Shown here: piece by piece, positions 25,327-34,602 of the stretch
Position numbering within the stretch: the first letter of the stretch is position 1
Layout: every line of letters starts with the position of its first letter
Assembly: GCF_034006445.1 (NCBI RefSeq)
Contig: NZ_JAVESS010000018.1
Location: 1 to 61,913, forward strand
DNA length: 61,913 bases
Source of the DNA: Desulfovibrio sp.
GTDB lineage: Bacteria; Desulfobacterota; Desulfovibrionia; Desulfovibrionales; Desulfovibrionaceae
Direction: 5' to 3'
The notes under the pieces: model-generated
What the model saw: the letters and a program-made list of their open reading frames with translations, nothing else
Databases searched by the model: none
Told to the model about the DNA's origin: nothing
Program-made: the position numbers and the translations under genes

Positions 25327-26496
25327 ATGAAATTGTTCAAGTTGGCGACTGCTTGTGCTCTCACACTCTTTATGGGGCAGGCGGCCCTTGCGGCGGAACA
25401 GCCCATCAAGATAGGCTTCCCCATTCCCCTTACTGGCGAAATCCCCAAGGTAGGCGAAGGCTCAAAATTCGCGGCCGAAATGTTGAAAGAAGAAATCAAC
25501 GCCAAGGGCGGCCTCAAAGTGGGCGACAAACTCTATCCGCTTGAATTCATCTATGAAGATAACGAATCCAAGCCGGAATCCGCAGTCAACGTCACCCTCA
25601 AGCTCATCGAGCGCGACAAGGTTCACGCTATCGTTGGCCCGCAGTCTTCGCGTCAGGCCGTCCCCGCCGGTGGCGTGGCCAATGACGAAGAAGTGCCGCT
25701 GATCACTCCCTGGTCCACCAACCCCGACGCCACCAACGGACGCCCCTGGGTGTTCCGCGGCGCATTTCTTGACCCCTTCCAGGCGCCTGTAGCGGTTGAC
25801 TTTGCCTCCAAGCAGTTCAAGGCCAAAAAAGCCGCTGTGCTCTTTGAAGTGTCCAACGACTACTCCAAGGGCCTGGCCGACAACTTCAAGGCTGCTTTTG
25901 AAAAAGTGCACGGCAAGGGCTCCGTGGTCGCCATGGAATCCCACGGCCCCAAGGATCAGGACTTTTCAGCCCAGCTGACCAAGATCATCGCGGCCAAACC
26001 CGACTTTATCTTTGTGCCTGAAAACTACAGCTTTGCGGCACTTATCGTGCCCCAGGCGCGCGACCTTGGCTACAAGGGCCCCTTCATGGGTTCCGACGCC
26101 TGGGGTTCCGCCGAACTGTTCAACCTTTGCGGCAAGGACTGCGTGGGCCAGTATTTCTCCACCCACTACACTGCCGAAGGCGCAACGGGCAAGACCAAGG
26201 AATTCATCGACAAGTACAAGGCCAAGTACGGCTATGTGCCCGACGACGTCGCCGCCCTTACCTGGGACTCCATCAACATCGTGCTCAAGGCCATTCAGAA
26301 CGGCGGCAAGGTTGATCCCGACCTCAAGAAGGAACGCAAAATTATCCGCGACAACATGGCTTCTCTTGCAAACTTTGACGGCATTACCGGCAGCATGAAG
26401 TTCGACGCCAACCACGACCCCATCAAATGCGCCGTCATCGTGCGCGTTACCGAGAGTGGCAGCTTCGCCTTCGTTGAATCCGTCTGCCCGAAATAG
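25327..26496 (+). CDS. livJ: Branched-chain-amino-acid-type periplasmic binding protein
   Basis: The 389-residue protein starts with a signal peptide (residues 1-22, ending AALAAEQ) and then has the LivJ/LivK fold: IKIGFPIPLTGEIPKVGEGS, VNVTLKLIERDKVHAIVGPQ, TPWSTNPDATNGRPWVFRGA, and an internal Cys pair (NLCGKDCVG). It captures the substrate for the LivHMGF channel. ATG 25327 with GGGAGG is chosen; upstream codons lack a site and would precede the signal peptide. The specificity could be amino acids or other small acids, as this family is broad. The next gene is 181 bases on, across a GC hairpin. Confidence 0.92.
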   Translation: MKLFKLATACALTLFMGQAALAAEQPIKIGFPIPLTGEIPKVGEGSKFAAEMLKEEINAKGGLKVGDKLYPLEFIYEDNESKPESAVNVTLKLIERDKVHAIVGPQSSRQAVPAGGVANDEEVPLITPWSTNPDATNGRPWVFRGAFLDPFQAPVAVDFASKQFKAKKAAVLFEVSNDYSKGLADNFKAAFEKVHGKGSVVAMESHGPKDQDFSAQLTKIIAAKPDFIFVPENYSFAALIVPQARDLGYKGPFMGSDAWGSAELFNLCGKDCVGQYFSTHYTAEGATGKTKEFIDKYKAKYGYVPDDVAALTWDSINIVLKAIQNGGKVDPDLKKERKIIRDNMASLANFDGITGSMKFDANHDPIKCAVIVRVTESGSFAFVESVCPK

Positions 26497-26531
26497 CCAA
26501 ACCTGCTGACAAGCCTGGGATGGCAGGCCGT

Positions 26532-26556
26532 GTGCGCCCGCGGGGGGCGGGCGCAC
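26532..26556 (+). promoter_or_regulatory. Intercistronic hairpin between binding protein and permease
   Basis: GTGCGCCCGC, five G, GCGGGCGCAC: a perfect 10-bp stem, with an 8-T run at 26578-26585 further on. Such elements between binding protein and permease genes stabilise the upstream message and lower downstream expression, giving excess binding protein. Confidence 0.65.
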
Positions 26557-26677
26557 GCGGCGCACACTGCCCGAGGGTTTTTTTGGCGCATGCCGCGCAT
26601 ATGGGCCGAGGCCCATCCCCTCTGTGCGACCTGAAGCCGAAACAAACCCCAACTGCTGATACCGAATCGGGTGCCCT

Positions 26678-27592
26678 ATGGACTTTTTTTTGCAGCAGAT
26701 GCTCAACGCACTGCAATGGGGAAGTTTTTACGCGCTTATAGCCTTGGGTTACACCCTGGTTTACGGCGTTCTTCGGCTCATCAACTTTGCCCATGGCGAT
26801 ATTTTCATGGTGGGCGCATACATCGCGTTTTTTGTCTCAACCTGGCTCATTTCCGGTAACGGCCTTGGACTGCCGCAGCACACCGTGCTTTGGCTCACCA
26901 TTCCCCTGACCATGATTCTTACGGCCTTTGTGGGCGTAACCATCGAGCGCGTGGCCTACCGGCCTCTGCGCCGCAAGGGCGCGCACCGCCTGTACGTGGT
27001 TATCACGGCCCTCATGTGCGGCCTTATTCTTGAAAATGGCAACCTGGCCCTTTTGGGGGCCACCAAGCGCAAACTTCCCGAGCTCATCGACAAGACCGTT
27101 TATTCCATCGGCCCTCTGGTCATCACCAACCTGAAGCTCTGGGTCATTGCGGCGGCCATTCTTGTTTTCATAGCCTTGCAGACCGTTGTCACGCGCACCA
27201 AGGTGGGCATGGCCATGCGCGCCGTGTCCTGGGACCGCTTTGCCCTGCCCCTTATGGGCATACCCCTGGACAGCGTCATTGTGGTCACTTTTATTCTCGG
27301 CTCAGGCATCGCCGGGCTGGGGGGCATGCTCTTTGCCATGTGCTATCCCACGCTTGAACCCTACATGGGGGCCATGATCGGCTGGAAAGCCTTTATCGCC
27401 GCCGTGGTGGGCGGCATTGGCGACATACGTGGAGCATTTGTGGGCGGCTTTTTGCTGGCGTTTGTGGAGATTATGGTGGTGGCTTTTCTGCCTTCTACCT
27501 ATATGGACCTGTTCTCCTTCACCATCCTGCTGCTCATTCTGTGGATGCGGCCCACAGGCATTTTCGGAACCCCCCAAACGACCAAAATCTAG
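26678..27592 (+). CDS. livH: Branched-chain-type ABC permease LivH
   Basis: The 304-residue inner-membrane protein has about eight TMs. LivH hallmarks: ALNALQWGSFYALIALGYTL-like opening (NALQWGSFYALIALGYTLVY), YGVLRLINFAHGDIFMVGAY, and the coupling-helix segment TKVGMAMRAVSWD, then AAVVGGIGDIRGAFVGGFLL. It pairs with LivM. The start is ATG 26678. First of four closely spaced cytosolic/membrane genes. Confidence 0.95.
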   Translation: MDFFLQQMLNALQWGSFYALIALGYTLVYGVLRLINFAHGDIFMVGAYIAFFVSTWLISGNGLGLPQHTVLWLTIPLTMILTAFVGVTIERVAYRPLRRKGAHRLYVVITALMCGLILENGNLALLGATKRKLPELIDKTVYSIGPLVITNLKLWVIAAAILVFIALQTVVTRTKVGMAMRAVSWDRFALPLMGIPLDSVIVVTFILGSGIAGLGGMLFAMCYPTLEPYMGAMIGWKAFIAAVVGGIGDIRGAFVGGFLLAFVEIMVVAFLPSTYMDLFSFTILLLILWMRPTGIFGTPQTTKI

Positions 27593-27604
27593 CCGGAGTC
27601 TGAG

Positions 27605-28765
27605 ATGCTCACCATTGTGCAAATATTGCTCGCTATCCTCGCCCTGCTCTGCTTCGGTTATGCCATAAAAAGGTTCGTCTGCCAGAAGAAAATTGATTGC
27701 CTGCTGTTCCTGATCCTCGGCGTGGCGCTCATCTGTGCCGAGCATTTCTCCTGGCTGGACGGTTATTGGCTTTCTGTACTCAAATTTATGGGCATCAACA
27801 TCGTCTTTGCCTCCAGTCTCAACCTGGTCAACGGCTACATGGGCGAATTTTCCTGTGGTCATGCGGGCTTCATGTGCGTTGGAGCCTATGTGGGCGGTCT
27901 TATTTCCATTATCCTGTTTACGCAGAACAAGCTGCTGGGCGCTCCGCTGCTGCCGCCCGAGATGGCTCCGCTGCTCTTTCCCCTGATTGTTCTGGTGGCG
28001 GGCTGCGCGGCGGCCATATTCGGTCTGCTGGTGGCCCTGCCCTCGTTCAAGACACGTGACGACTACCTGGCCATCATCACCATCGCGGCCAACTACATCA
28101 TCATCGCCGTGATCATCAATATCGACGTTGTGGGCGGCCCGCGCGGCCTTTCGGGCATGCGCGCCACCGTACGCGCCATGGAGAACGTGGCCAACGTGCC
28201 CTGGATGATGATCTGGGTCGTGCTGCTTGTCATGGTGTCTGTCATGATGCTCTTCAGGCTGGTCAACAGCACCCTGGGCAAGGGCATACCCGCGGTTTGC
28301 CAGAACGAGGTCGCTGCGGAAATCATGAGTGTCAACACCAAGAAGGTCAAACTTGTGGCCTTCATGGTTTCGGCAGGCATCGCCGGCATGGCTGGCGCAG
28401 TGTACGCCCACATGTTCAGTTCCATTTACGCCAACAGTTTCGGCATCATGAAGTCCACGGAAGCCATGGTCATGGTCTATCTGGGCGGCATGGGCTCGCT
28501 TTCAGGCTCCGTCATGGCGGCCATCCTCTTTACCCTGCTCATCGAAGTGCTGCGCTTCGCGCTGCCCGCCCTGAGCGACCTCATGCACACCCTGCCCTTT
28601 GTGCCCGACAGCTTCATGATCAGCCAGGAATGGAAGTGGGTGCTTATTCCCCTTATCCTTATCCTGCTCATGCAGTTCCGCCCCGAAGGGCTTTTGGGCA
28701 ACCGCGAACTTACCCAGGTCTTTCCCCGGCTGAAAAGACTGCTCACCACCGCCCGCGTGGAATAA
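27605..28765 (+). CDS. livM: Branched-chain-type ABC permease LivM
   Basis: This 386-residue permease has a two-TM N-terminal extension and the LivM core: MGINIVFASSLNLVNGYMGE, FSCGHAGFMCVGAYVGGLIS, LPSFKTRDDYLAIITIAANY and VKLVAFMVSAGIAGMAGAVY. It forms the channel with LivH. It starts 12 bases after livH. It has the usual insert between the LivM halves and nothing is missing. Confidence 0.95.
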   Translation: MLTIVQILLAILALLCFGYAIKRFVCQKKIDCLLFLILGVALICAEHFSWLDGYWLSVLKFMGINIVFASSLNLVNGYMGEFSCGHAGFMCVGAYVGGLISIILFTQNKLLGAPLLPPEMAPLLFPLIVLVAGCAAAIFGLLVALPSFKTRDDYLAIITIAANYIIIAVIINIDVVGGPRGLSGMRATVRAMENVANVPWMMIWVVLLVMVSVMMLFRLVNSTLGKGIPAVCQNEVAAEIMSVNTKKVKLVAFMVSAGIAGMAGAVYAHMFSSIYANSFGIMKSTEAMVMVYLGGMGSLSGSVMAAILFTLLIEVLRFALPALSDLMHTLPFVPDSFMISQEWKWVLIPLILILLMQFRPEGLLGNRELTQVFPRLKRLLTTARVE

Positions 28766-28833
28766 CCGGCGGCGGCAAATCATGGTTGTACGGACAAAAT
28801 CCCTGATGACCGACAACAAACTGGGGGCAAACC

Positions 28834-29604
28834 TTGGCACTGCTTGAAATGAAAGACGTGACGCAACGCTTCGGCGGACTTATCGCGCTGTCATGCTTCA
28901 ACATACGGATTGAGGAAAACAGCCTGACGGGCCTTATCGGGCCCAACGGCGCTGGCAAAACTACTGTGTTCAACCTGGCTTCGGGATTTTATCACGCCAG
29001 CGAGGGCAGCATTATCTTTGACGGCTACAAGTACGACTCCAAACTTGAGCCGCATGAGGTCACAAATCTGGGCATGGCCCGCACCTTCCAGAATATCCGC
29101 CTGTGGAGCGACATGTCGGTTCTGGACAATATCTGCGTGTCGCAATACAGCCGCCTCGGCTATGGCCTGCTGGACGCGTGGTTCAATACGGGCCGCTACG
29201 GCCGCGAAGAAAAGCGCGTAAAAGACAAGGCTGCCCACATCCTGGAAGTGATGGAACTCAGCGACGTGGCGGAGGAAATGCCCAAGAACCTGCCCTATGG
29301 CCTGCAACGCCGTGTGGAGCTGGCCCGCGCCCTTTCCACAGACCCCAAGCTGCTCTTGCTGGACGAACCGGCGGCCGGGCTCAACTCCTCGGACGTGGAC
29401 GGCCTGATCAAGCACATCGGCTGGATTTACGACCAGTTCAAAATTGCCATCTGGATGATCGAACACCAGATGAAGGTGGTCATGTCGCTGTGCCAGCACA
29501 TTACCGTGATGGAGTTCGGCCAGATCATTGCCAGCGGCACGCCACAGGAAATCCAAAGCAACCCGGATGTCATCAAGGCATATCTGGGCGACGAAAACGT
29601 GTAA
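28834..29604 (+). CDS. livG: Branched-chain-type ABC ATPase LivG
   Basis: The 256-residue ATPase shows Walker A GPNGAGKTT, signature-region LPYGLQRRVELARALSTDPK (LSGGQ replaced by LPYGLQ, common in LivG), Walker B LLLLDEPAAGLN and switch His in MIEHQMKVV. The start is taken as TTG 28834 because GGGGGC lies 5 bases upstream and the N-terminal strand is then complete; ATG 28849 would trim it. Couples ATP hydrolysis to LivHM. Confidence 0.94.
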   Translation: MALLEMKDVTQRFGGLIALSCFNIRIEENSLTGLIGPNGAGKTTVFNLASGFYHASEGSIIFDGYKYDSKLEPHEVTNLGMARTFQNIRLWSDMSVLDNICVSQYSRLGYGLLDAWFNTGRYGREEKRVKDKAAHILEVMELSDVAEEMPKNLPYGLQRRVELARALSTDPKLLLLDEPAAGLNSSDVDGLIKHIGWIYDQFKIAIWMIEHQMKVVMSLCQHITVMEFGQIIASGTPQEIQSNPDVIKAYLGDENV

Positions 29605-29613
29605 GGGGGCGAC

Positions 29614-30336
29614 ATGTTGCTGGAAGTTGAAAATCTCTACGCGGGATACGGCAAGATTGAAGCCCTGCACGGCATCTCCTTTCATGTGAACGAAGGCGAA
29701 ATTGTCACGCTCATCGGGGCCAACGGCGCGGGCAAGTCCACTACGCTCAAGGCAATCATGCGCCTTACACCGCCGGAATCCCCCACGGTGTTCAGCGGCG
29801 ACATCCGCTTCAAGGGCAAATCCATCCTCAAGACCGAGGCGCACAACGTGGTGGCCCATCTGAAAATGGATCTCGTGCCCGAAGGCAGGCACATTTTCGG
29901 CAACCTCACCGTGCATGAAAACCTCAAGCTCGCCACGTGGACACGCAAGGGCAGCGGCATTGAAAAGGACATGGATAGGGTTTTTGACCTGTTCCCCCGC
30001 CTTCAGGAACGCATGCACCAGCGCAGCGACACCCTCTCCGGCGGCGAACAGCAGATGCTGGCCATTGGCCGGGCACTCATGACGGACTGCTCCGTCATTC
30101 TTCTGGACGAACCCTCCATGGGTCTTTCGCCCCTGCTCATGTACGACATGTTCCGTACCTTCAAAAAGCTCAACAGCCAGGGACTCACCGTTGTCGTTGT
30201 TGAGCAGAACGCCCGCCTGGCCCTTCAGGTGGCAGACCGGGGGTATGTGCTGGACACAGGCGCCATCGTGGCCCAGGGCACGGCGGCAGAACTGGCCGAC
30301 ACCCCTGAAATAAAAGCGGCCTATCTGGGCGCGTAA
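29614..30336 (+). CDS. livF: Branched-chain-type ABC ATPase LivF
   Basis: The 240-residue partner ATPase has Walker A GANGAGKSTT, LSGGEQQMLAIGRALM, Walker B ILLDEPSMGLSP and the LivF hallmark VEQNARLALQVADRGYVLDTG. It starts 9 bases after livG with AAGGGGGCGAC. Last gene of the transporter operon; a branched hairpin and T run follow. Confidence 0.95.
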   Translation: MLLEVENLYAGYGKIEALHGISFHVNEGEIVTLIGANGAGKSTTLKAIMRLTPPESPTVFSGDIRFKGKSILKTEAHNVVAHLKMDLVPEGRHIFGNLTVHENLKLATWTRKGSGIEKDMDRVFDLFPRLQERMHQRSDTLSGGEQQMLAIGRALMTDCSVILLDEPSMGLSPLLMYDMFRTFKKLNSQGLTVVVVEQNARLALQVADRGYVLDTGAIVAQGTAAELADTPEIKAAYLGA

Positions 30337-30400
30337 CTGCAGGAACAACTGCCGGACTCCATCCTACCTTTCGCGGATTTTCGGCAACAACAGCCAAGCG

Positions 30401-30487
30401 GAGCCAGCATCCCTCCGCCCCCACAAGAAGCCACGGCTTCCTATACAGGGGCGACACAAAGGGGTATGCTGGCTCTACTGCTTTTTT
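30401..30487 (+). terminator. Branched terminator-like structure after livF
   Basis: GAGCCAGCAT (30401-30410) pairs with ATGCTGGCTC about 60 bases later, enclosing a GAAGCC/GGCTTC hairpin (30427-30440). CTTTTTT follows at 30481-30487. It is a multi-branch terminator or a structured 3' UTR. Confidence 0.6.
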
Positions 30488-30651
30488 CCATTTGAGCAAT
30501 GTAAAAGTTAAAATACTCTAAGATCCGCATCGTTCGGCAGAATAACAACTTGAATGGTACAGCATTTCAACGCTATTTTGATCTGAACTGACATTTCTGT
30601 GCACTGAAACGCCCACCGTACCTCGGCAATGGCAACGCACACGGAGAAAAC

Positions 30652-31056
30652 ATGAACCAAGAACACGCCACCAATCCCGCCCTGTCCCAGCTTACCCAAT
30701 GGCTGCGCCAACGCCACGATCAGGTGCTGCAGGCCGAAACAAAAGCCCTGCACTACCTTGACGAGGGTGACACCACCAGCCACAATGCCTGCATGCGCCA
30801 GAAGGCCGAACTGCTGTCCACCATGGCTGAGGACGCCAAGCCCATGCTTGAATTTCTGCCCGGCGAACTGCGTTTCAATCTGGCCATGGCTCTGGAAAAG
30901 TTTTCCTCCAGCGCCCGTATGGCCCTACGGCTCAATTCCATCTTCTACATGGGCGCCCTGCTCTACCCGGACGACCACATAAAAGGCGAGCCAGACAACC
31001 TGATACTGTGCATCGGACGTATTGAAAAACAGGGCGAAGGCTTCCTGCACGACTAG
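30652..31056 (+). CDS. Conserved-looking hypothetical, all-helical
   Basis: 134 residues, cytosolic (no signal or TM), predicted mostly helical. Central charged helices (QVLQAETKALHYLDEGDTTS; RQKAELLSTMAEDAKPMLEF) and a C-terminal stretch with GRIEKQGEGF. GGAGAA precedes ATG 30652. Composition and codon use match the neighbours, so it is probably real. No family recognised; it might bind a flagellar or chemotaxis-type partner, but nothing in the sequence proves that. Confidence 0.7.
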   Translation: MNQEHATNPALSQLTQWLRQRHDQVLQAETKALHYLDEGDTTSHNACMRQKAELLSTMAEDAKPMLEFLPGELRFNLAMALEKFSSSARMALRLNSIFYMGALLYPDDHIKGEPDNLILCIGRIEKQGEGFLHD

Positions 31057-31367
31057 ACTTCGCCGTTTGCAACGCCCAGGCGCGTTATCCGGCGTTCTTT
31101 TAAAGGCGCAGACCCGGTTCAGCCCTGGCCCCAAAGCCTGCGGGGGCACCGCGCACCGCCCGCACGCCGCCTGTGGCTCGCCGCCCGTGTCACGCTGGCG
31201 CGAACACCTGCCCCGCCGGGGGCGCAAAAGAGTGGACGACAAAGCACTTGTCAAAGGTCTTTGTGTACTTATTTCAAATTTACACGCTGCCCGCAGGGCG
31301 GCGCAACAAGCATACAATCCCGCCCGGCATGGGGCCGCGCGGCTTCAGAACCTTCAAGGAGTACCGC
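31057..31367. other. Intergenic region before the EF-hand gene
   Basis: 311 bases. The first 180 are very GC-rich with no convincing frame. TTGTCA at 31248 with AT-rich sequence after it (31258-31290) may be a promoter for the EF-hand/ygiQ unit. AAGGAG at 31356 is the ribosome site. Confidence 0.4.
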
Positions 31368-31793
31368 ATGACGCGCACCCTAGAATTGCCCGACATCACG
31401 GCCATGCTGAAAATATCTCTGCTTCCCCTTCTGGCGGCCCTTGTTCTTATGGCATCCCCCGCACACGCCATGCCCGGCATGGGCAGCGGCGAAGGCGGCG
31501 GCATGGGCGACAAGTTCAGCCAGATGGATACCAATAAAGACGGCAAGGTCAGCCGTGAAGAGTTCAAGGCGGCCTTTCCCAACATGAGGGAAGAAGCCTT
31601 TGTGGCCATAGACAAGGACGGCGACGGCTTCATTTCCGTTGACGAATGGAATGGCTTCATGAAGGAGCATTCTTCCGGCATGCGCCCCAACACAATGACT
31701 AACGGCCCCATGCCCTCTGTTCCCGGCAATCCGATGATGCCCAATCCCGGCAGCCCCGAACTGCCGCTGGTCACACCGCCCAATGGCAACTAA
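31368..31793 (+). CDS. Exported EF-hand calcium-binding protein
   Basis: 141 residues with an N-terminal hydrophobic signal (about 15-34, ending PAHA). A pair of canonical EF-hand loops follows: DTNKDGKVSREE (54-65) and DKDGDGFISVDE (82-93), each with all five acidic/oxygen ligands and the central Gly. Met/Gly/Pro-rich linkers flank the pair. It probably binds Ca2+ in the periplasm. ATG 31368 has AAGGAG. Its stop overlaps the ygiQ start by 11 bases. Confidence 0.88.
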   Translation: MTRTLELPDITAMLKISLLPLLAALVLMASPAHAMPGMGSGEGGGMGDKFSQMDTNKDGKVSREEFKAAFPNMREEAFVAIDKDGDGFISVDEWNGFMKEHSSGMRPNTMTNGPMPSVPGNPMMPNPGSPELPLVTPPNGN

Positions 31794-34284
31794 GCGCTCT
31801 GGACCGGCCTTTTCCGAGCCCCGGCGTTCCACTGCGAATGCCGGGGCCGCTTCTGTTTCCGGGCCCCAGTCCCGGTCTGAGTCAAGGTCTGAGTCAAGGT
31901 CTGAGTCGAGGCCTGAGTCGCGGTCACAGGACGGCGCACAACCCAAGGCTCAACACAGGCCAAAGCATGGTCATCAGCCTGGGGCGCAGTCCAGGTCTTT
32001 GGCCGGGGCGCAGTCCAGGTCACAGTCCGTGACGCAGTCCGGGCCGCTGCCCGACAGGGAACAGCCCCTCTTTGTACCCATGAGCGCAGCTGAAATGCAC
32101 GCGCTCGGCTGGGACAGTCTGGACGTGCTCTTCATCACCGGCGACGCCTATGTGGATCATCCCTCCTTCGGCAGCGTGCTGCTGGCGCGCTGGCTGATCC
32201 ACCACGGCTACCGTGCGGGCATTGTGGCCCAGCCGCGCTGGGAAAACCCCGACGACCTGCTGGCCATGGGCAGACCACGCCTGTTCGCTGGCGTCAGCGC
32301 CGGAGCGCTGGATTCCCTGCTGGCCCACTACACGGCCTTTCGCAAAAAGCGCCATGATGACGCCTACACCCCTGGCGGTCAGGCGGGCGCGCGCCCCAAC
32401 AGGGCCTGCCTGGTATACGCCAATCTGGCCCGCCGGGCCTTTCCCGGCCTGCCCCTTGTGCTTGGCGGCATTGAGGGCAGCCTGCGGCGCGTGAGCCATT
32501 ATGACTTCTGGACAGACTCGCTGCGCAAGCCCATTCTTTTAGACGCCAAGGCCGACCTGCTCATCTGGGGCATGGGCGAACGCGCCACCCTGGAATGCGC
32601 TCAGCGGCTGGACGCCGGTGAAAATCTGCGCGGCATACCCGGCACAGCGTGGCTGGACAAGCTGGCGCAGGCCCCCGACGGCCCGCGCCCGGCCAATCTG
32701 CCGCCGGAAATGGCCCAGGCCCCCTGCGTGCCCCTGCCCGCACACGATGAAATTTTGGCTGATCCCGTCAAACTGCTGACCATGACGCAAGAACTGGAAC
32801 GCCAGGTACACAGGCTGGACGCCTGGGCCTTTCAGCCCGTGGGCGACCGCGCCGTGGTGCTGGCCCGCCCGGCTCCGCCCCTGACCACCCAGGAAATGGA
32901 CGCCCTGTACGAAATCCCCTTTACCCGGCGATCCCACCCCAGTTACAAGGAAGCCATCCCGGCGGCGGAAATGATGCGTACCAGCATTACCAGCCATCGC
33001 GGCTGCGGCGGCGGCTGCTCCTTCTGCTCCCTGGCCCTGCATCAGGGTCGCCGCATCAGCTCACGATCCGAATCTTCCGTACTGGACGAAGCCCGCAAGC
33101 TTGGCCAGGAAAACATGGATCGTGGCAAGGGGCCGGTGGCCATTTCAGACGTGGGCGGCCCCACGGCCAACATGTGGCAGGGCTATTGCGCCCTTGATCG
33201 GGCGGAAATCACCCGCGAAGATCATACGCCACCCGCTGAAACCTCCACGGAGCAACGCCCCAAACAACACAGCGCCGCGCACGCCCCGGCAGACGCGCCA
33301 GCCAAGAGCCGCTGCCGACGGGCAAGCTGCTGTTATCCCACGGTATGCAAGTTTTTCACAACGCCGCAAAACAAACATGTGGGCCTGCTGCGCAAGGTTG
33401 CGGCCCTGCCCGAAGTCAAGCAGGCGCGTGTTGCCAGCGGCGTCCGCGCTGACCTCGCCCTGCGTGACGCCGCCGCTCTGGCGGCCTACACGGGCGAGTT
33501 CACGGGCGGGCAACTCAAGGTCGCGCCCGAGCATTGCGCCACCGGCGTGCTCTCGCTCATGCGCAAGCCGCCCCTGGAAGTCTTTGAGGCCTTTCTGGCC
33601 AGCTTTGTGCGCCAGAGCAAGGCGGCAGGACGCGAACAGTACGTTGTTCCCTACCTCATGAGCGGATTCCCCGGCTGTACGGATGACGACATGCGCACCC
33701 TCGCCCACTGGCTGCGCCAGCGCAACTGGAATCCCCGCCAGACCCAGTGCTTTATCCCCACACCCGGCACCATTGCCACGGCCATGTTTTACTGCGGCAA
33801 AAACGAAGCAGGGGAAGACATCTATGTGGCCCGTACCGATGCACAGCGCCTGCGACAGCACGGTCTGCTCATGCCAGACAGAAAACCGGGCGACGAGGAC
33901 GGCAACCGTCCACGGCGCGGCAACGAAGGCCACGCCCGCAACAATGACGCCAAGGCCCGACGCCAACCTTCCGGCGGCAGGCAAGGTCGTGATGATCGGC
34001 CCGATACCCGGCCCGATACCCGGCCCGATGCCCGACATGACGCCCGACATGACGCCCGGCCCGATACCCGGCGTGATGCCCGGCATGACGCCCGGCCCGA
34101 TGCCAGGCATGATACCCGACATGACGCCCGGCCCGATGCCAGGCGTGACAATCGGCGCGACGCGGACGCGGCCCAGACCAGACCCCAGGAAAAGACGGAC
34201 CAGAAATCCGGCAGGCACGGCAACCGTCAGAAAGAACACGGCTCGGACAGCCGCAGGCTTCCGGCACCCGGACGCCGCGCCTGA
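31783..34284 (+). CDS. ygiQ: YgiQ-family radical SAM protein with repeat-expanded termini
   Basis: 833 residues against about 740 for E. coli YgiQ. The core (about 80-690) has the YgiQ N-terminal domain (LDVLFITGDAYVDHPSFG), the radical SAM motif CGGGCSFC (Cys 408, 412, 415) and the YgiQ C-terminal domain (APEHCATGVLSLMRKPP; VPYLMSGFPGC). The reaction is unknown in this family. Three low-complexity blocks are extra: four SESR units near residue 31, a linker near 485-505, and a C-terminal tail of (RPDT/RHDA)n from about 739. The start overlaps the EF-hand stop by 11 bases. The tail looks disordered and strongly charged. Confidence 0.9.
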   Translation: MATKRSGPAFSEPRRSTANAGAASVSGPQSRSESRSESRSESRPESRSQDGAQPKAQHRPKHGHQPGAQSRSLAGAQSRSQSVTQSGPLPDREQPLFVPMSAAEMHALGWDSLDVLFITGDAYVDHPSFGSVLLARWLIHHGYRAGIVAQPRWENPDDLLAMGRPRLFAGVSAGALDSLLAHYTAFRKKRHDDAYTPGGQAGARPNRACLVYANLARRAFPGLPLVLGGIEGSLRRVSHYDFWTDSLRKPILLDAKADLLIWGMGERATLECAQRLDAGENLRGIPGTAWLDKLAQAPDGPRPANLPPEMAQAPCVPLPAHDEILADPVKLLTMTQELERQVHRLDAWAFQPVGDRAVVLARPAPPLTTQEMDALYEIPFTRRSHPSYKEAIPAAEMMRTSITSHRGCGGGCSFCSLALHQGRRISSRSESSVLDEARKLGQENMDRGKGPVAISDVGGPTANMWQGYCALDRAEITREDHTPPAETSTEQRPKQHSAAHAPADAPAKSRCRRASCCYPTVCKFFTTPQNKHVGLLRKVAALPEVKQARVASGVRADLALRDAAALAAYTGEFTGGQLKVAPEHCATGVLSLMRKPPLEVFEAFLASFVRQSKAAGREQYVVPYLMSGFPGCTDDDMRTLAHWLRQRNWNPRQTQCFIPTPGTIATAMFYCGKNEAGEDIYVARTDAQRLRQHGLLMPDRKPGDEDGNRPRRGNEGHARNNDAKARRQPSGGRQGRDDRPDTRPDTRPDARHDARHDARPDTRRDARHDARPDARHDTRHDARPDARRDNRRDADAAQTRPQEKTDQKSGRHGNRQKEHGSDSRRLPAPGRRA
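31873..31920 (+). repeat. Four 12-bp tandem repeats in ygiQ 5' end
   Basis: Units AGGTCTGAGTCA (four, nearly identical) encode SESR repeats. In frame, so copy-number change would not break the gene. Confidence 0.85.
33997..34152 (+). repeat. Thirteen 12-bp tandem repeats in ygiQ 3' end
   Basis: Thirteen consecutive 12-base units of the type CGGCCCGATACC / CGACATGACGCC encode the R-P/H-D-A/T tail. Point variants are spread among units in a pattern suggesting repeated slippage or unequal exchange. Confidence 0.9.
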
Positions 34285-34298
34285 CAGCAGGAGACCCC

Positions 34299-34526
34299 AT
34301 GTCGCACAGCATTGAAGACCGCCTCACCCGGCTGGAAGAACTGACTTTTTTTCAGGAAGAGCGCATAGAAAAACTCGACGCGGCCCTTATGGCCCAGCAA
34401 AACCAATTGGACGCCGTGGAGCAGGAACTGGCCAGCGCCCGCACGGTCATTCGCGCCCTGCGCGACAAGATGGCCGAGCAGCCGGAAAACGGCCTGCCGC
34501 CGCACTTTATGCCCGAGCGCTGGTAA
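34299..34526 (+). CDS. slyX: SlyX-family small coiled-coil protein
   Basis: 75 residues: an N-terminal helical heptad region (IEDRLTRLEELTFFQEERIE, then LDAALMAQQNQLDAVEQEL) and the family's C-terminal PPHF motif. Length and layout match SlyX, whose biochemical role is still unclear. It starts 14 bases after ygiQ, so it is probably cotranscribed. Confidence 0.88.
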   Translation: MSHSIEDRLTRLEELTFFQEERIEKLDAALMAQQNQLDAVEQELASARTVIRALRDKMAEQPENGLPPHFMPERW

Positions 34527-34602
34527 AACCGAGCGCCCTTTGCGCAGGGTGAAGTTGTATCGGCATAAACAGGACTGCCTGCAAACCCGCAACGACCATC
34601 AA

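Noticed and set aside
34299..34526. The slyX gene as a chance frame after the ygiQ repeats
   Set aside because: Retained as real: heptad pattern and C-terminal PPHF motif match the SlyX family, and it is closely spaced with ygiQ.
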